Numbered from the stretch's first letter, positions 1-9,362 are shown. The stretch is DNA of 64,000 nucleotides from Mycobacterium sp. ACS4054 (GCF_001667275.1 NZ_LZHV01000041.1:310001-374000); one strand, 5' to 3'. Notes: generated by a model not told the origin, from the letters alone. Program-made: numbers and translations.

Positions 1-3000
1 CGCGTCGACGGTCGCACCGCCGCCGCCACCCGACGACGGCAGCGCCACCGCGATGCCGCGGCGCGCGGCGACCGCCGTGACGGCGGCGTCGATGACCTTG
101 TCGACCGAGGCGGCGTCGGCCAGCGCGCCCTCGTGCAGGTGGCCCATGGCGCCGCCGCGGACGCTGGTGCCCTCGCGGGTGCCCAGCGCGACCTCGACCG
201 TGACGTGCTTGGCCCAGCCGTCGCCGAGCTCCCAGGTCTTCTTGACCCGTTCGGCGATCGCGGCGGGCCGCTTGCCCGAGGGCCCCAGCACCGTGCGCAG
301 CTGGTCGTTGATCGCGTCGGAAAGCACTGGGCCGAAAGGCTTGTAGGTGCGCGCCAACTTGGTCACCTGCGACCGCAGGCCGGCCAGGTCGGCCTCGGCG
401 GCGCCGTCGATGGCGCCCAGGTTCAGCTCCGAACCGAGGTCCACCAGCAACTGGTTGCGGCGCGACGAGGCGCCGTCGGTGATGGACTCGATGGAGTCCA
501 ACTCCTCGATCTGGTCGATGCGCATCTTCGCCGACAGCGCGATCAACGCCAGGGTGGCGTCGGCGGCGTCGAACCCGATGTCGTCGGGTCGGGGAGCACC
601 CGACGGAGCAGTGGCGGGCGCCGCAGGGGCGGCCTCCACGGGCGCAGCTCCCTCGGCTGACTCGGCGGCCGGCTCCGCAACGTCTTCCGCCTCCGGCTCG
701 GGGTCGGTGTCGGTGGCGAACAGCACCGCGGCGTCGCGCTCGGCGTTGAGCACTTCGACTGTGCTGTGGGCATATTCGGGAAGCTTCAGGGTGTTGGTGG
801 CCAATCCGGCGACGGTCGGCGCCGACTTCACGCCGATCTCGACGAACCGCTCCACGCCCAGACCGCCCGCGGCCTCCTCGGTGAACAGCAGGTCCTGGGT
901 CTCGATCCAGCGGACCGGGCTGGCGAACTGCCACGCCAGCAGCTCGATCAAGACGATGCGCGCCATCTCGTTTCGGCGCTCGGTGAGCCAGGTGTCGTAG
1001 TCGGCGAGGATCGCATCGAGCGGCTCGGCGGGCACCAGGTCGCGGATCTCCTGGATGAAGTCGCGGTCCAGGGTGAACGGCCGTGGCACCAGGTTGGGGA
1101 TGTAGCGGCCGATGATGACGTCGGGATCCTTATCGCGCGGCATCACGCGCTCGAGCGAGCGGCGGAACTCCGCCACCCCGACCCGCAACACCCGCGAGTG
1201 GAACGGCACGTCGATGCCCGGCACCAGGATGAACGAGCGCTTGCCGCCGGTGAGTTCGCGGCGCCGCTCCACCTCGGCTTCCAGCTCCTCCAGGCCGCGG
1301 ACCGTGCCGGCGATCGCGTACTGCGAACCGCGCAGGTTGAAGTTGACGATCTCCAGGAATTCACCGGTGCGCTCGGCGATTTCGGCGACGAACGCGGGCA
1401 CCTCGTTGTCCGGCAGGTCGATCTGGGACGGCCGGATCGCGGCCAGGCGGTAGTTGGAGCGGCCCAGCTCGTCGCGCGGCACGATGTCGTGCATCTTCGA
1501 GCCGCGGTGAAACACCGTCTCCAGCAACGCTTCCAGTTCGTAGATGCCGGTGACGCAGGCCAAGGCGGTGTACTCGCCGACGGAATGGCCGCAAGCGATC
1601 GCGCCCTCGACGAAGGCGCCCTGCTCACGCATCTCGGCGACCTGCGCCGCCGCCACGGTCGCCATCGCGACCTGGGTGAACTGCGTCAGGTAGAGCACGC
1701 CCTCGGGGTGGTTGTAGTGCACGCCGCTGGCGATGATGCTGGTCGGGTTGTCGCGCACCACGTGCAGCACCGAGAAGCCCAGCGTGTCGCGGGTGAACTT
1801 GTCCGCTTTGTCCCACACCTTGCGGGCCGCCTTGGACCGGGCGCGGACGTCCATGCCCATGCCCTTGTGCTGAATCCCCTGACCGGGGAACGCGTACACC
1901 GTGTGCGGGGCGGCCAGGCGCGCCGTCGCCGACATCACCAGGTCGGATCCGATCCGGGCGGCGACCTCCAAAACCTCGGCGCCCTGGTCGATTCCGACGC
2001 GGTCGACGCGGAAGTCGACCTCGTCACCGGGACGCACCATGCCCAGGAACCGCGCGGTCCAACCGACCAGTCGGGCCGGGGGCCGGGCCTGCCCGTCGGT
2101 GGCGGTCACCGCGTGCTGCGCGGCGGCCGAGAGCCACATGCCGTGCACGATGGGCGATTCCAGGCCGGCCAGCAGCGCGGCCGCCCGGTCGGTGTGAATC
2201 GGGTTGTGGTCACCCGAGACCACCGCGAACGGCCGCATGTCGACCGGGGCGGTCAGCCGGACGTCGCGGCGGCGGCGCCGCGGGGTGTCGGTCGCGTTCT
2301 CCGACACCGCACCACCGGCCCGCACCGGGTCGGTCAACTCGCCGGTGCCGGTGCGCCCCAGGATCGCGAACCGCTCGTCGAGGCTGGCGATGGTCGCGCC
2401 GTCGGCGCCGGTGATCGTCACCGCGACCCGCACGACGCGACCCATGTCGGTATCGACGGCCGGGAAAGCCGTTGCCCTGACGGCCAATTCGGCCGGCTCC
2501 TTGGGCAACGCGCCGACCAAGTGGGCGGCGTGGTCGAGGTGCACGAGGCTCAGCAGGCCTTCCACGACCGGGACACCAGCGTCGGTGACCGCCGAGCCGA
2601 TCGCGGAGAAGACCGCGGGCCAGCACAGGCCGACGAGCGCGTCGGGCACGGTGGTGAGGCCGGGCGCCAGCGGCTCGCCGAAGGTCGCCGTCACGCCGGT
2701 GTGGTCGGCGACCCGCTCGGGGTCCCAGTCCACGGTGACGGCGGCCGTGCCGTCGACGACCGCGGGCAGGAATTCCGGGCCGTCGACACCGGCGGCGATC
2801 GCCAGCACCGCGCGCATGGCGTTGGCGGCGTCTTCGGTGGACACCACCGGGGTGGCGCCATCAATGGTGTTGGCGGGCAAGGTGAATGGGATGTCGATCC
2901 AGGTACCCGACAGCGGAACGCTCAGCACCACACGGTCGCTGTCAACCTGGAGCCGGGCCCCGGTGGACGAGTGGGTGGCGCGCCGACTTTCGGGACCGTC

Positions 3001-5895
3001 GTGCACCAGCCAGTCGCCGGGGTCGGCGATGCGGTGGACCGGGTTGGTGGCGGTGCGGCCGGCCCACTGCACGTCGGGGGCGTCGAGCACGACGGCCAGC
3101 GGCCCGGTCACGTCGGGGCGGCCCCGCCGGCGCGACGCCACGTCCCGCGGTTGCCCGTCGGCCGACAGCACCTCGTCGATGGCGGCCTGCTCGAAACGGT
3201 CGAGCAGCTCGCCGACGGGCTCGTCCATCCGGGTGATGCCGGCCACGGCCGAAGTGCCCGGGATGATGCAGACCTGGTCGGCGTCGTAGCGGGCGTCGTG
3301 CGCCTGCCACAGCGAGTCGCTGCGCCACCAGCGCCGCACGTCCTTGTCGATGACCGGCACGAAGTTGACCGGTTTACCCAGCGTCTTGCACAGCGTGACG
3401 AAGAACGGGACGTCGGCCGGGTGCAGCTGCACCGACTCGGCGTCCGGGTAGTGGGCCAGCAGCGTGGCGATGGCCTGCTGCGGGCTCTCCAGCAGCGCGG
3501 GGTCGTCGAACAGCGTCTCGATCGGGCCGAAATCCTGTGGGTGCAAACGCGCTTCGGCGCGCTGCAGCATCTGCTGGAAGCGGTCGCGCCAGGTGTCGGC
3601 CAGCCACGGGCTGCCGGGCGCGGCGGTGTCGGCCGTCGAGTTGCCCTCGCCGATGGCTAGCTCGACGTAGCGCTGCAGCCACTGCAGGTAGGTCATGTCG
3701 GCGACGTCGCCGAAGTACGGCTTGGCGGTGTTGGCCATCACCGCGATGATCTCGTCGCGGCGCTCGGCGACGGCCTCCGCGTCACCGGCGACCTCGTCGA
3801 GCAGCCGGCCGCACCGCGAGGCGCTGTTGTCGATCTCGTGAATGTCCGCGCCCAGCTGGCTGCGGCTGGAAGCCATGCCGCCCACGGCTTTTCCGGCGCC
3901 GATCCACTGGTCGGTGCCTTGGGTCTCGACGAGCATCCGCTTGACCGACGGCGACGTGGTGGCCTCCTTCGTCGCCATCGCCGCCGTGCCGACGAGGATG
4001 CCGTCGATCGGCATCAGGGGGAAACCGTACGCCTGCGCCCACCGCCCGGACAGGTACTCGGCGGCCCGCTCGGGCGTGCCGATGCCACCGCCCACGCACA
4101 CGGTGATGTTGGGCCGCGACCGCAGCTCGGAATACGTTGCCAGCAGCAGGTCGTCGAGGTCTTCCCAGGAGTGGTGGCCGCCGGCGCGCCCACCCTCGAT
4201 GTGCATGATCACCGGCTTGGTGGGCACCTCGGTCGCGATGCGGATGACCGAACGGATCTGTTCGACGGTGCCGGGCTTGAACACGACGTGGCTGATGCCA
4301 ACCTCGTTCAGCTCCTCGATCAGCTCGACGGCGTCCTCGAGGTCGGGGATGCCGGCGCTGATCACCAGGCCGTCGATCGCCGCCCCGGACTGACGGGCCT
4401 TCTGCACCAACCGCTTTCCACCGACCTGCAGCTTCCACAGGTACGGGTCGAGGAACAGCGCGTTGAACTGATAGGTGCGGCCGGGCTCGAGCAGCGTGCC
4501 GAGTTCCTCGATGCGCGCGGCGAAGATCTCCTCGGTGACCTGCCCACCGCCGGCCAGCTCCGCCCAATGTCCCGCGTTGGCCGCGGCGGCGACGATCTTG
4601 GCGTCGACGGTGGTCGGGGTCATGCCCGCGAGCAGGATCGGCGAGCGTCCGGTCAACCGGGTGAACTTCGTGGAGAGCTTGACCCTGCCGTCGGGCAGGC
4701 GAACGACGGTGGGCGCGTAGGTCGACCACGCGCGCGCCACCTCGGGAACGGCCCCGACGGTGAAGAGGTTGCGCTGCCCGCCACGGGTCGCGGCGGGCAC
4801 GATGCCGACGCCCAGGCCGCGGATCACCGGCGCGGTCAGCCGGGTGAGGATGTCGCCGGGCCCCAGGTCGAGAATCCAGCGCGCGCCCGCGTCGTGCACG
4901 CGGGTGATCTCGTCCACCCAGTCGACGCAGCGCACCAGGATCGACTCGGTCAGCTCGCGAGCCAGCGCGACGTCCAAGCCGACCTTCTCGGCCCAGCCAC
5001 CGACGATGTCGATGCCGTCGGCCAACCGGGGCGTGTGGAAGCCGACCTCGACCTGCACCGGATCGAAGACCGGCGAGAAGACGTCGCCGCCGCGCAGCTT
5101 GTTCTTGCGGTCGGCCTCTTCCTTCTCGGCGATCTGCTGGCAATAGAGCTCGAACCGGGACAGCTGTTCGGGCGTGCCGGTGATCACGACCGAACGCCGG
5201 CCGTTGCGGATGGACAGCACGGGCGGCAGCACGGTCCGGACGTCCTGCGCGAACTCGTCGAGCAGCCGGCGAATGCGCTCGGGGTCGGCGTTGGTCACCG
5301 ACACCATCGGCGGGCGGTCGCCCAGCACGGAGATCCCGCGCCGTCGGGCCACCAGCGTGCCCGCCGCGCCGATCAGCTGGGCCATCGCGAGCAGCTCGGC
5401 GTCGCGGGCGCCCGCGGCCTTCAGCGCCTCGACGGCCAGGACGCCCTGCGAATGCCCGGCGACGGCCACCGGTGGGGTGGCGTTGAGGTCCATGCCCTGG
5501 CGCGCCAGCGCGCGCACGGCCGCCATCTGGGTGAGCAACACGCCGGGGATGGACACCGCGGCCGACGTCAGGTGCTTGGCCGACGGGACGGGGTCCTCGG
5601 CCGCCAGCGCGCGCACCCAGGCGAGCGGCTCGAAACCGATCGGGCGCACCACGACGAGCTCCTTGGCCACCGGCTCGAGCAGCAGCTCCACCTCACCGAC
5701 CAGCGTTGCCAGGTCGGATTCGATGCCCGCCGACGACACCAGTTCTTCGAGGGTTTCCAGCCAGGCGCTGCCCTGGCCCCCGAACGCGACGGCGTACGGC
5801 TCCCCGGCCGTCAGACGGTCGACCAGAGCATGGGCGGTGTGCGGTCCGTTCGGATTGCGCTCAGCGGACACCCGGTCGTGCTCGTGGATCGTCAC
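1..5895 (-). CDS. fas: Type I fatty acid synthase (FAS-I), N-terminal ~1965 residues, runs off the window
   Basis: Cytosolic multifunctional synthase that makes the C16-C26 acyl-CoAs used for phospholipids and as mycolic acid precursors. The GTG start at 5895 follows a GGGAGA ribosome site and begins MTIHEHDRVSAER. Visible in order: acetyltransferase with GHSQG (residues 147-151), FMN enoyl reductase with GGRAGGHH near 568, MaoC-like hot-dog dehydratase with PIVHGMW near 1252, malonyl/palmitoyl transferase with GHSVGEYT near 1435, then an Ala/Pro linker and the acyl carrier domain with DGASSRRNQ near 1808, the likely phosphopantetheine region. Ketoreductase and ketosynthase lie beyond the edge; the family is about 3070 residues. 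The frame is open throughout. In M. tuberculosis Rv2525c is likewise its upstream neighbour. Confidence 0.97.
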   Translation of the reverse strand, partial: MTIHEHDRVSAERNPNGPHTAHALVDRLTAGEPYAVAFGGQGSAWLETLEELVSSAGIESDLATLVGEVELLLEPVAKELVVVRPIGFEPLAWVRALAAEDPVPSAKHLTSAAVSIPGVLLTQMAAVRALARQGMDLNATPPVAVAGHSQGVLAVEALKAAGARDAELLAMAQLIGAAGTLVARRRGISVLGDRPPMVSVTNADPERIRRLLDEFAQDVRTVLPPVLSIRNGRRSVVITGTPEQLSRFELYCQQIAEKEEADRKNKLRGGDVFSPVFDPVQVEVGFHTPRLADGIDIVGGWAEKVGLDVALARELTESILVRCVDWVDEITRVHDAGARWILDLGPGDILTRLTAPVIRGLGVGIVPAATRGGQRNLFTVGAVPEVARAWSTYAPTVVRLPDGRVKLSTKFTRLTGRSPILLAGMTPTTVDAKIVAAAANAGHWAELAGGGQVTEEIFAARIEELGTLLEPGRTYQFNALFLDPYLWKLQVGGKRLVQKARQSGAAIDGLVISAGIPDLEDAVELIEELNEVGISHVVFKPGTVEQIRSVIRIATEVPTKPVIMHIEGGRAGGHHSWEDLDDLLLATYSELRSRPNITVCVGGGIGTPERAAEYLSGRWAQAYGFPLMPIDGILVGTAAMATKEATTSPSVKRMLVETQGTDQWIGAGKAVGGMASSRSQLGADIHEIDNSASRCGRLLDEVAGDAEAVAERRDEIIAVMANTAKPYFGDVADMTYLQWLQRYVELAIGEGNSTADTAAPGSPWLADTWRDRFQQMLQRAEARLHPQDFGPIETLFDDPALLESPQQAIATLLAHYPDAESVQLHPADVPFFVTLCKTLGKPVNFVPVIDKDVRRWWRSDSLWQAHDARYDADQVCIIPGTSAVAGITRMDEPVGELLDRFEQAAIDEVLSADGQPRDVASRRRGRPDVTGPLAVVLDAPDVQWAGRTATNPVHRIADPGDWLVHDGPESRRATHSSTGARLQVDSDRVVLSVPLSGTWIDIPFTLPANTIDGATPVVSTEDAANAMRAVLAIAAGVDGPEFLPAVVDGTAAVTVDWDPERVADHTGVTATFGEPLAPGLTTVPDALVGLCWPAVFSAIGSAVTDAGVPVVEGLLSLVHLDHAAHLVGALPKEPAELAVRATAFPAVDTDMGRVVRVAVTITGADGATIASLDERFAILGRTGTGELTDPVRAGGAVSENATDTPRRRRRDVRLTAPVDMRPFAVVSGDHNPIHTDRAAALLAGLESPIVHGMWLSAAAQHAVTATDGQARPPARLVGWTARFLGMVRPGDEVDFRVDRVGIDQGAEVLEVAARIGSDLVMSATARLAAPHTVYAFPGQGIQHKGMGMDVRARSKAARKVWDKADKFTRDTLGFSVLHVVRDNPTSIIASGVHYNHPEGVLYLTQFTQVAMATVAAAQVAEMREQGAFVEGAIACGHSVGEYTALACVTGIYELEALLETVFHRGSKMHDIVPRDELGRSNYRLAAIRPSQIDLPDNEVPAFVAEIAERTGEFLEIVNFNLRGSQYAIAGTVRGLEELEAEVERRRELTGGKRSFILVPGIDVPFHSRVLRVGVAEFRRSLERVMPRDKDPDVIIGRYIPNLVPRPFTLDRDFIQEIRDLVPAEPLDAILADYDTWLTERRNEMARIVLIELLAWQFASPVRWIETQDLLFTEEAAGGLGVERFVEIGVKSAPTVAGLATNTLKLPEYAHSTVEVLNAERDAAVLFATDTDPEPEAEDVAEPAAESAEGAAPVEAAPAAPATAPSGAPRPDDIGFDAADATLALIALSAKMRIDQIEELDSIESITDGASSRRNQLLVDLGSELNLGAIDGAAEADLAGLRSQVTKLARTYKPFGPVLSDAINDQLRTVLGPSGKRPAAIAERVKKTWELGDGWAKHVTVEVALGTREGTSVRGGAMGHLHEGALADAASVDKVIDAAVTAVAARRGIAVALPSSGGGGGATVDA

Positions 5896-6436
5896 GTCTG
5901 TATCTCCCTCAATGCGTCATGTACGTCTTACGTATCAGTGCGTTCAGCCGGTCCGAAGGGGACAGGAACTCTGGAGAGTCCGTCGATTCCGCATCGAATC
6001 GCGACAAAATCCGTCTGGCCGGTGTGTTGTCGGCGGGCCGCCGTATGGCTCGAGCGGCGCGGCGGACTGCATCGGCCCCACTAAGAGTGTCATAAGGATC
6101 GGCCCTCGTTTTGCGTGCTGATCGGTTACTGGTGAGTTCTACGCACGGGTAACCGTGTCGTGGGTAACACCGGGTTTAGGCCGCGGCGCGGGCGCGCCGA
6201 ACAAACCCGCTGCATGCAGGTGGTTACGGTCGAGTAGCTATAACTGCGCTGATCAAAGCAGTTTTGTTATGTAATCGTTATGTAAAAATTTCGAGCCGTC
6301 GAGCCGCGCGGAGGCCGCCTCCGTCGCGTCGTCGCGGCGTCGGCCGCTTCCGCCTTTTCCGGAAATGAGCGAACGAGTGTTTGCTGGGATCTCTAAGAGT
6401 CGCGGCCCGCCGGTGCCGGCGGAAGGGCCGGCGAGG
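5896..6436. other. 541-bp intergenic region upstream of fas
   Basis: No credible coding sequence on either strand. It should hold the fas promoter. Besides the palindrome at 5922-5934 it contains CACGG-GTAA-CCGTG near 6144 and two GGGTAAC direct repeats about 17 bp apart (about 6147-6170). The part from 6230 to 6300 is more AT-rich than the surroundings. I assign no function to these repeats. Confidence 0.5.
5922..5934. promoter_or_regulatory. Palindrome in the fas leader
   Basis: TACGT-CTT-ACGTA, a perfect 5-bp-arm inverted repeat 27 bp upstream of the fas GTG. It is a candidate regulator site. The mycobacterial fas regulator FasR is known, but I cannot confirm that this is its operator. 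Confidence 0.35.
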
Positions 6437-7159
6437 CTAGGCCCACTGCCCGAATTGCGGCTGGAGGATCTCGTTGACGTCCACCCCGACCCCGCCGACG
6501 CTGCGTTTGTCGATTTCGACCTGATGCAGATGGGCCGCGGGGTGGGCGAATCCCTTGGGCGAGCCCCAGTTGTGCTGCCAGAAGTAAGAGCCCAATCCGT
6601 CGTGCAGCGCCCAGTCGATGGTCTTGGAATTGGCGTACACACCTGTGCGCTGATGACCGATCACCGACTCCCAGGACCGCAGGTACGGCGCGATCTGCTG
6701 TTTGTACTGGTCGTAAGAGGGGTCGTCGTCGATGGAGGCGTAGATCGGCGCGGTGGCGGGCCCGCCCGCGGCGGCGTGGAGTTGCATCCCACGTTGCGCG
6801 TGCTGGATGCCGGCGTTGGCGCCGCCGAGCCAGTCGGCGGTGTTGCCCTTGCCGTACTGATAACAGGAGACGATCTTCAGTCCGCTGCTGTTGAGGTCGC
6901 GCGCCTCGTCGACTCCGATGGGCTTGCCCAGCATCCAGTTGCCGCCGGGGCGCCGGTCCGACACGTACCTGATCGCGCCCACGGCGCCGGCGGCCCGGAT
7001 CTGGCTGGCCGGGATGACCCCGGCCGCGTAGTCGAGCAGGGTGCCGAGCGACGCCGCCGCGGTGGCCGAGCGCAACGAGGCGCCGGCGCCGCCCCGGCCG
7101 CCCCGGGGGGGCGTCGCCGCCGCCAATTTGAGCAGGTCACGCCGCGACACCGAGGACAC
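6437..7159 (-). CDS. Rv2525c-type Tat-exported DUF1906 glycoside-hydrolase-like protein
   Basis: 240 residues, GTG start. The N-terminus carries a twin-arginine motif SRRDLLK. The body, from about residue 45 (SLGTLLDYAAGVIPASQIR) to the end (QFGQWA), closely resembles the M. tuberculosis Rv2525c product, a TIM-barrel DUF1906 protein linked to the cell wall and lying next to fas there too. No enzymatic reaction is established for the family. The stretch after the Tat motif is Pro/Gly/Arg-rich (TPPRGGRGGAG, over a 7-C run) where the tuberculosis protein, as I recall it, is hydrophobic, so the signal peptide looks weak. A second GTG three codons in (VSRRDLL) is an alternative start. Confidence 0.9.
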   Translation of the reverse strand: MSSVSRRDLLKLAAATPPRGGRGGAGASLRSATAAASLGTLLDYAAGVIPASQIRAAGAVGAIRYVSDRRPGGNWMLGKPIGVDEARDLNSSGLKIVSCYQYGKGNTADWLGGANAGIQHAQRGMQLHAAAGGPATAPIYASIDDDPSYDQYKQQIAPYLRSWESVIGHQRTGVYANSKTIDWALHDGLGSYFWQHNWGSPKGFAHPAAHLHQVEIDKRSVGGVGVDVNEILQPQFGQWA

Positions 7160-7196
7160 AAGCGACAGGGTACGACAGAAGTACCATCTGACACAT

Positions 7197-7211
7197 TGAC
7201 CACACAGGTCA
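7197..7211. promoter_or_regulatory. Inverted repeat between the MerR gene and the Tat protein gene
   Basis: TGACC-ACACA-GGTCA, perfect 5-bp arms, about 38 bp upstream of the minus-strand Tat protein start. It may be a regulator site or chance; nothing else supports it. Confidence 0.25.
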
Positions 7212-7219
7212 CATGTGCA

Positions 7220-8113
7220 TCACAGTGCCGCATCGTCGGTTTGGGACGGCGCCGACGCGGGCAGGACGATGACGCTGACGGCCTCCAGGCCGCGGCGGGA
7301 CGTCTCGCGCGCGACCTCGTCCAGGAAATGAGCGGCCGCCGGGTTGATGGATCCCGCCCAGGCGCGGAAGCCCTGCACGATCACGGGATCACGCTCCAAC
7401 GACGGTTGCACGCCCCGCAGCACGCCGACCACGTCGTCGGGCAGCGGGTCGGCCAGCTGCTTGTCGATCCAGCTGCGCGCGAGTTCCGTCGCGGCCGATC
7501 GATCGTCACCCAACCCGATCACGTCGCCCGCGAGGGTGCGCAACCGGTCGAACAGCACCTCGCGTCCCGGGGTCTCGGCCAGTTGGGCCAGCAGGGTGCT
7601 GGCCGCCGGCGGCAGCACCATCTGGCCGAACAAGACCGGAACCGGCAACTCCCACTCGTCGAACAGGTCGGCGTACATGGCGGCGACGGGCGCGGCCAAC
7701 GGCGCGCTGAGCCGCCCGATGACGCCGATGCTGTCGCGGTGCGTGGTCGCCAGCCGGCGCAGGATGTCCTCGCCGACGTCGGCGTCGGGACGGTCGGTCG
7801 CGGCGTCGATGGCCGCGATCAACTGGTCCAGCCGGTCGCGCTGGCGCATCAGCAACGCCCGGTGCTCGTCGAGCACACCCGCCAGGGTGGTGCGCCCGCC
7901 CTCGATCAGGCGCTGGATGTCATTGATGCTCAGGCCGAGACTTCGCATCAGGTCGATGCGCAGCAGGTCGAGCACCTGCCCCACGTCGAAGACCCGATAG
8001 CCGTTGGACAGATGCTCGGCGCGCAGCAGGCCGACCTTCTCGTAGTGGCGGATGCGGCCGGACGCGATCCCGGTCAGGGCCGTGACGTCGCCGATCAGCA
8101 ACTGCTCAGCCAC
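7220..8113 (-). CDS. MerR-family transcriptional regulator
   Basis: 297 residues, GTG start. The N-terminus is a MerR winged helix-turn-helix (LLIGDVTALTGIASGRIRHY, then EKVGLL and NGYRVFD), followed by the usual dimerisation coiled coil (roughly residues 75-120: LIEGGRTTLAGVLDEHRALL). The long alpha-helical C-terminal half, about 170 residues, would bind an effector. It has no Cys cluster, so metal sensing is unlikely. Longer than MerR or SoxR, it resembles drug- or metabolite-sensing members. It is divergent from the Rieske oxygenase gene with only 40 bp between, and that gap holds a classical MerR-type promoter, so it very probably controls that oxygenase and itself. Confidence 0.88.
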   Translation of the reverse strand: MAEQLLIGDVTALTGIASGRIRHYEKVGLLRAEHLSNGYRVFDVGQVLDLLRIDLMRSLGLSINDIQRLIEGGRTTLAGVLDEHRALLMRQRDRLDQLIAAIDAATDRPDADVGEDILRRLATTHRDSIGVIGRLSAPLAAPVAAMYADLFDEWELPVPVLFGQMVLPPAASTLLAQLAETPGREVLFDRLRTLAGDVIGLGDDRSAATELARSWIDKQLADPLPDDVVGVLRGVQPSLERDPVIVQGFRAWAGSINPAAAHFLDEVARETSRRGLEAVSVIVLPASAPSQTDDAAL

Positions 8114-8116
8114 TCC

Positions 8117-8147
8117 TTGACCTTACAACTGTGGCAAGGTCTGTACT
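8117..8147 (+). promoter_or_regulatory. MerR-type promoter/operator with 19-bp spacer
   Basis: -35 TTGACC at 8117-8122, a 19-bp spacer, and -10-like TGTACT at 8142-8147. The spacer region carries the dyad GACCTT (8119-8124) / AAGGTC (8136-8141) with further symmetry inside, centred at 8130. An over-long 19-bp spacer with the dyad between the hexamers is the hallmark of MerR-activated promoters. A start about 7 bp after the -10 would fall on the ATG at 8154, giving a leaderless mRNA. Confidence 0.75.
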
Positions 8148-8153
8148 GGTCAG

Positions 8154-9302
8154 ATGGAACGCGACCAGCTGATCGACCTCACCCGCCGCGCCTTGAAGCT
8201 GGCGCGCGACAAGACCACCGACCTCGCCCCGGCGCAGGCCCGGATCGAGGCGCGGGCGTACACGTCGGCCGAGCGCCACGAACGGGATCGGGCCATGGTG
8301 ATGGCCAGCCCGCAGTTGGTCGGCTACGTCTCGGAGCTGCCCGGCCCCGGCGCGTACTGCACCAAGACGGTGATGGGCCGGTCGATCCTGTTGACCCGGA
8401 CGACCGACGGGTCGGTCAAGGCGTTCGACAATGTCTGCCTGCATCGCCAGTCGCAGGTGGTGACCGGCTGCGGCACGGCGAAGCGGTTCACCTGCCCGTA
8501 CCACGCGTGGACGTACGACAACACCGGGCGGCTGGTCGCGCTGCCGGGCCGGGAGGGATTTCCGGAGATCACGGTGAAAGCCGACGGGCTCACCGAGCTC
8601 CCGGCCGCCGAGTTCGCCGGATTCCTTTGGGTCGCATTGAATCCCGGGTCCGTGCTGGACGTGGCCGCGCACCTCGGCCCCCTGGCCGACGAGCTGGATT
8701 CGTGGGGCATCGGACGCTGGGCGCCGCTGGGCGAAAAGGTGCTCGACTGCCCGATCAACTGGAAGCTTGCGGTCGACACCTTCTCGGAGAACTACCATTT
8801 CGCCACCGTGCACCAGCAGACCTTCGCCACCATCGCGCGCAGCAACTGCACGGTGTTCGACGCGTTCGGTCCGCACCATCGGTTGATCTTCCCGCTCAAC
8901 ACGATCCTGGGGCTCGACGAAGTGCCCGAGGAGCAATGGGATCCCTTCCACAACATGGTCGTCATCTACGCGTTGTTCCCCAACATCGTGCTGTCGGTGA
9001 CCATCGCCAACGGCGAGCTGTTTCGCATCTACCCCGGTGATCGCCCGGGGAGATCGATTACGGTGCATCAGAATTCGACGCCGCTGGACCTTTCGGACGA
9101 ATCGGTGGCCGCGGGCGCGCAGGCCGTCTTCGACTACGCCCACGCCACGGTGCGCGACGAGGACTACCGGCTGGTCGAAGGCCTGCAGGCCAACCTCGAG
9201 TCCGGTGCCCGCGAACACCTGCTGTTCGGCCGCAACGAACCGGGACTTCAGCATCGCCACAACGCCTGGGCCCAGGCGCTTGCCAAGATTCGCGACACTT
9301 AA
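8154..9302 (+). CDS. Rieske non-heme iron oxygenase, alpha subunit
   Basis: 382 residues. The Rieske [2Fe-2S] motif is C95-x-H97 with C114-x2-H117 (CLHRQS ... CPYHAW). The mononuclear iron site is NWKLAVDTFSENYHFATVH, with H215 and H220. This is the ring-hydroxylating (or demethylating) oxygenase catalytic subunit layout; the electron-transfer partner is not adjacent. The ATG at 8154 has no Shine-Dalgarno sequence and sits at the predicted transcription start of the MerR-type promoter. The gene is followed by a hairpin and a convergent gene, so it is monocistronic. Substrate unknown. Confidence 0.9.
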   Translation: MERDQLIDLTRRALKLARDKTTDLAPAQARIEARAYTSAERHERDRAMVMASPQLVGYVSELPGPGAYCTKTVMGRSILLTRTTDGSVKAFDNVCLHRQSQVVTGCGTAKRFTCPYHAWTYDNTGRLVALPGREGFPEITVKADGLTELPAAEFAGFLWVALNPGSVLDVAAHLGPLADELDSWGIGRWAPLGEKVLDCPINWKLAVDTFSENYHFATVHQQTFATIARSNCTVFDAFGPHHRLIFPLNTILGLDEVPEEQWDPFHNMVVIYALFPNIVLSVTIANGELFRIYPGDRPGRSITVHQNSTPLDLSDESVAAGAQAVFDYAHATVRDEDYRLVEGLQANLESGAREHLLFGRNEPGLQHRHNAWAQALAKIRDT

Positions 9303-9341
9303 ACCACGCACACGACACGCCGCAACACACGTGCGTGGTTT
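9301..9341. terminator. Hairpin between convergent genes, probable bidirectional terminator
   Basis: AAACCACGCAC (9301-9311) and GTGCGTGGTTT (9331-9341) form a perfect 11-bp stem with a 19-nt loop, starting inside the TAA of the Rieske oxygenase gene and lying 21 bp before the end of the convergent gene. The A/T ends of the stem give short U tracts both ways. Confidence 0.65.
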
Positions 9342-9362
9342 CAGTCTCGCGGCCCCATTCCC

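Noticed and set aside
766..3660. A 964-codon plus-strand open frame antisense to fas
   Set aside because: It is the mirror of fas in high-GC DNA, low in plausible protein composition (Gly/Arg/His-rich), while fas fits its family throughout.
7080..7120. Frameshift in the Tat signal of the Rv2525c homologue
   Set aside because: The frame is open on both sides and the length agrees with the homologue as I recall it; kept as a low-interest finding rather than a pseudogene call.
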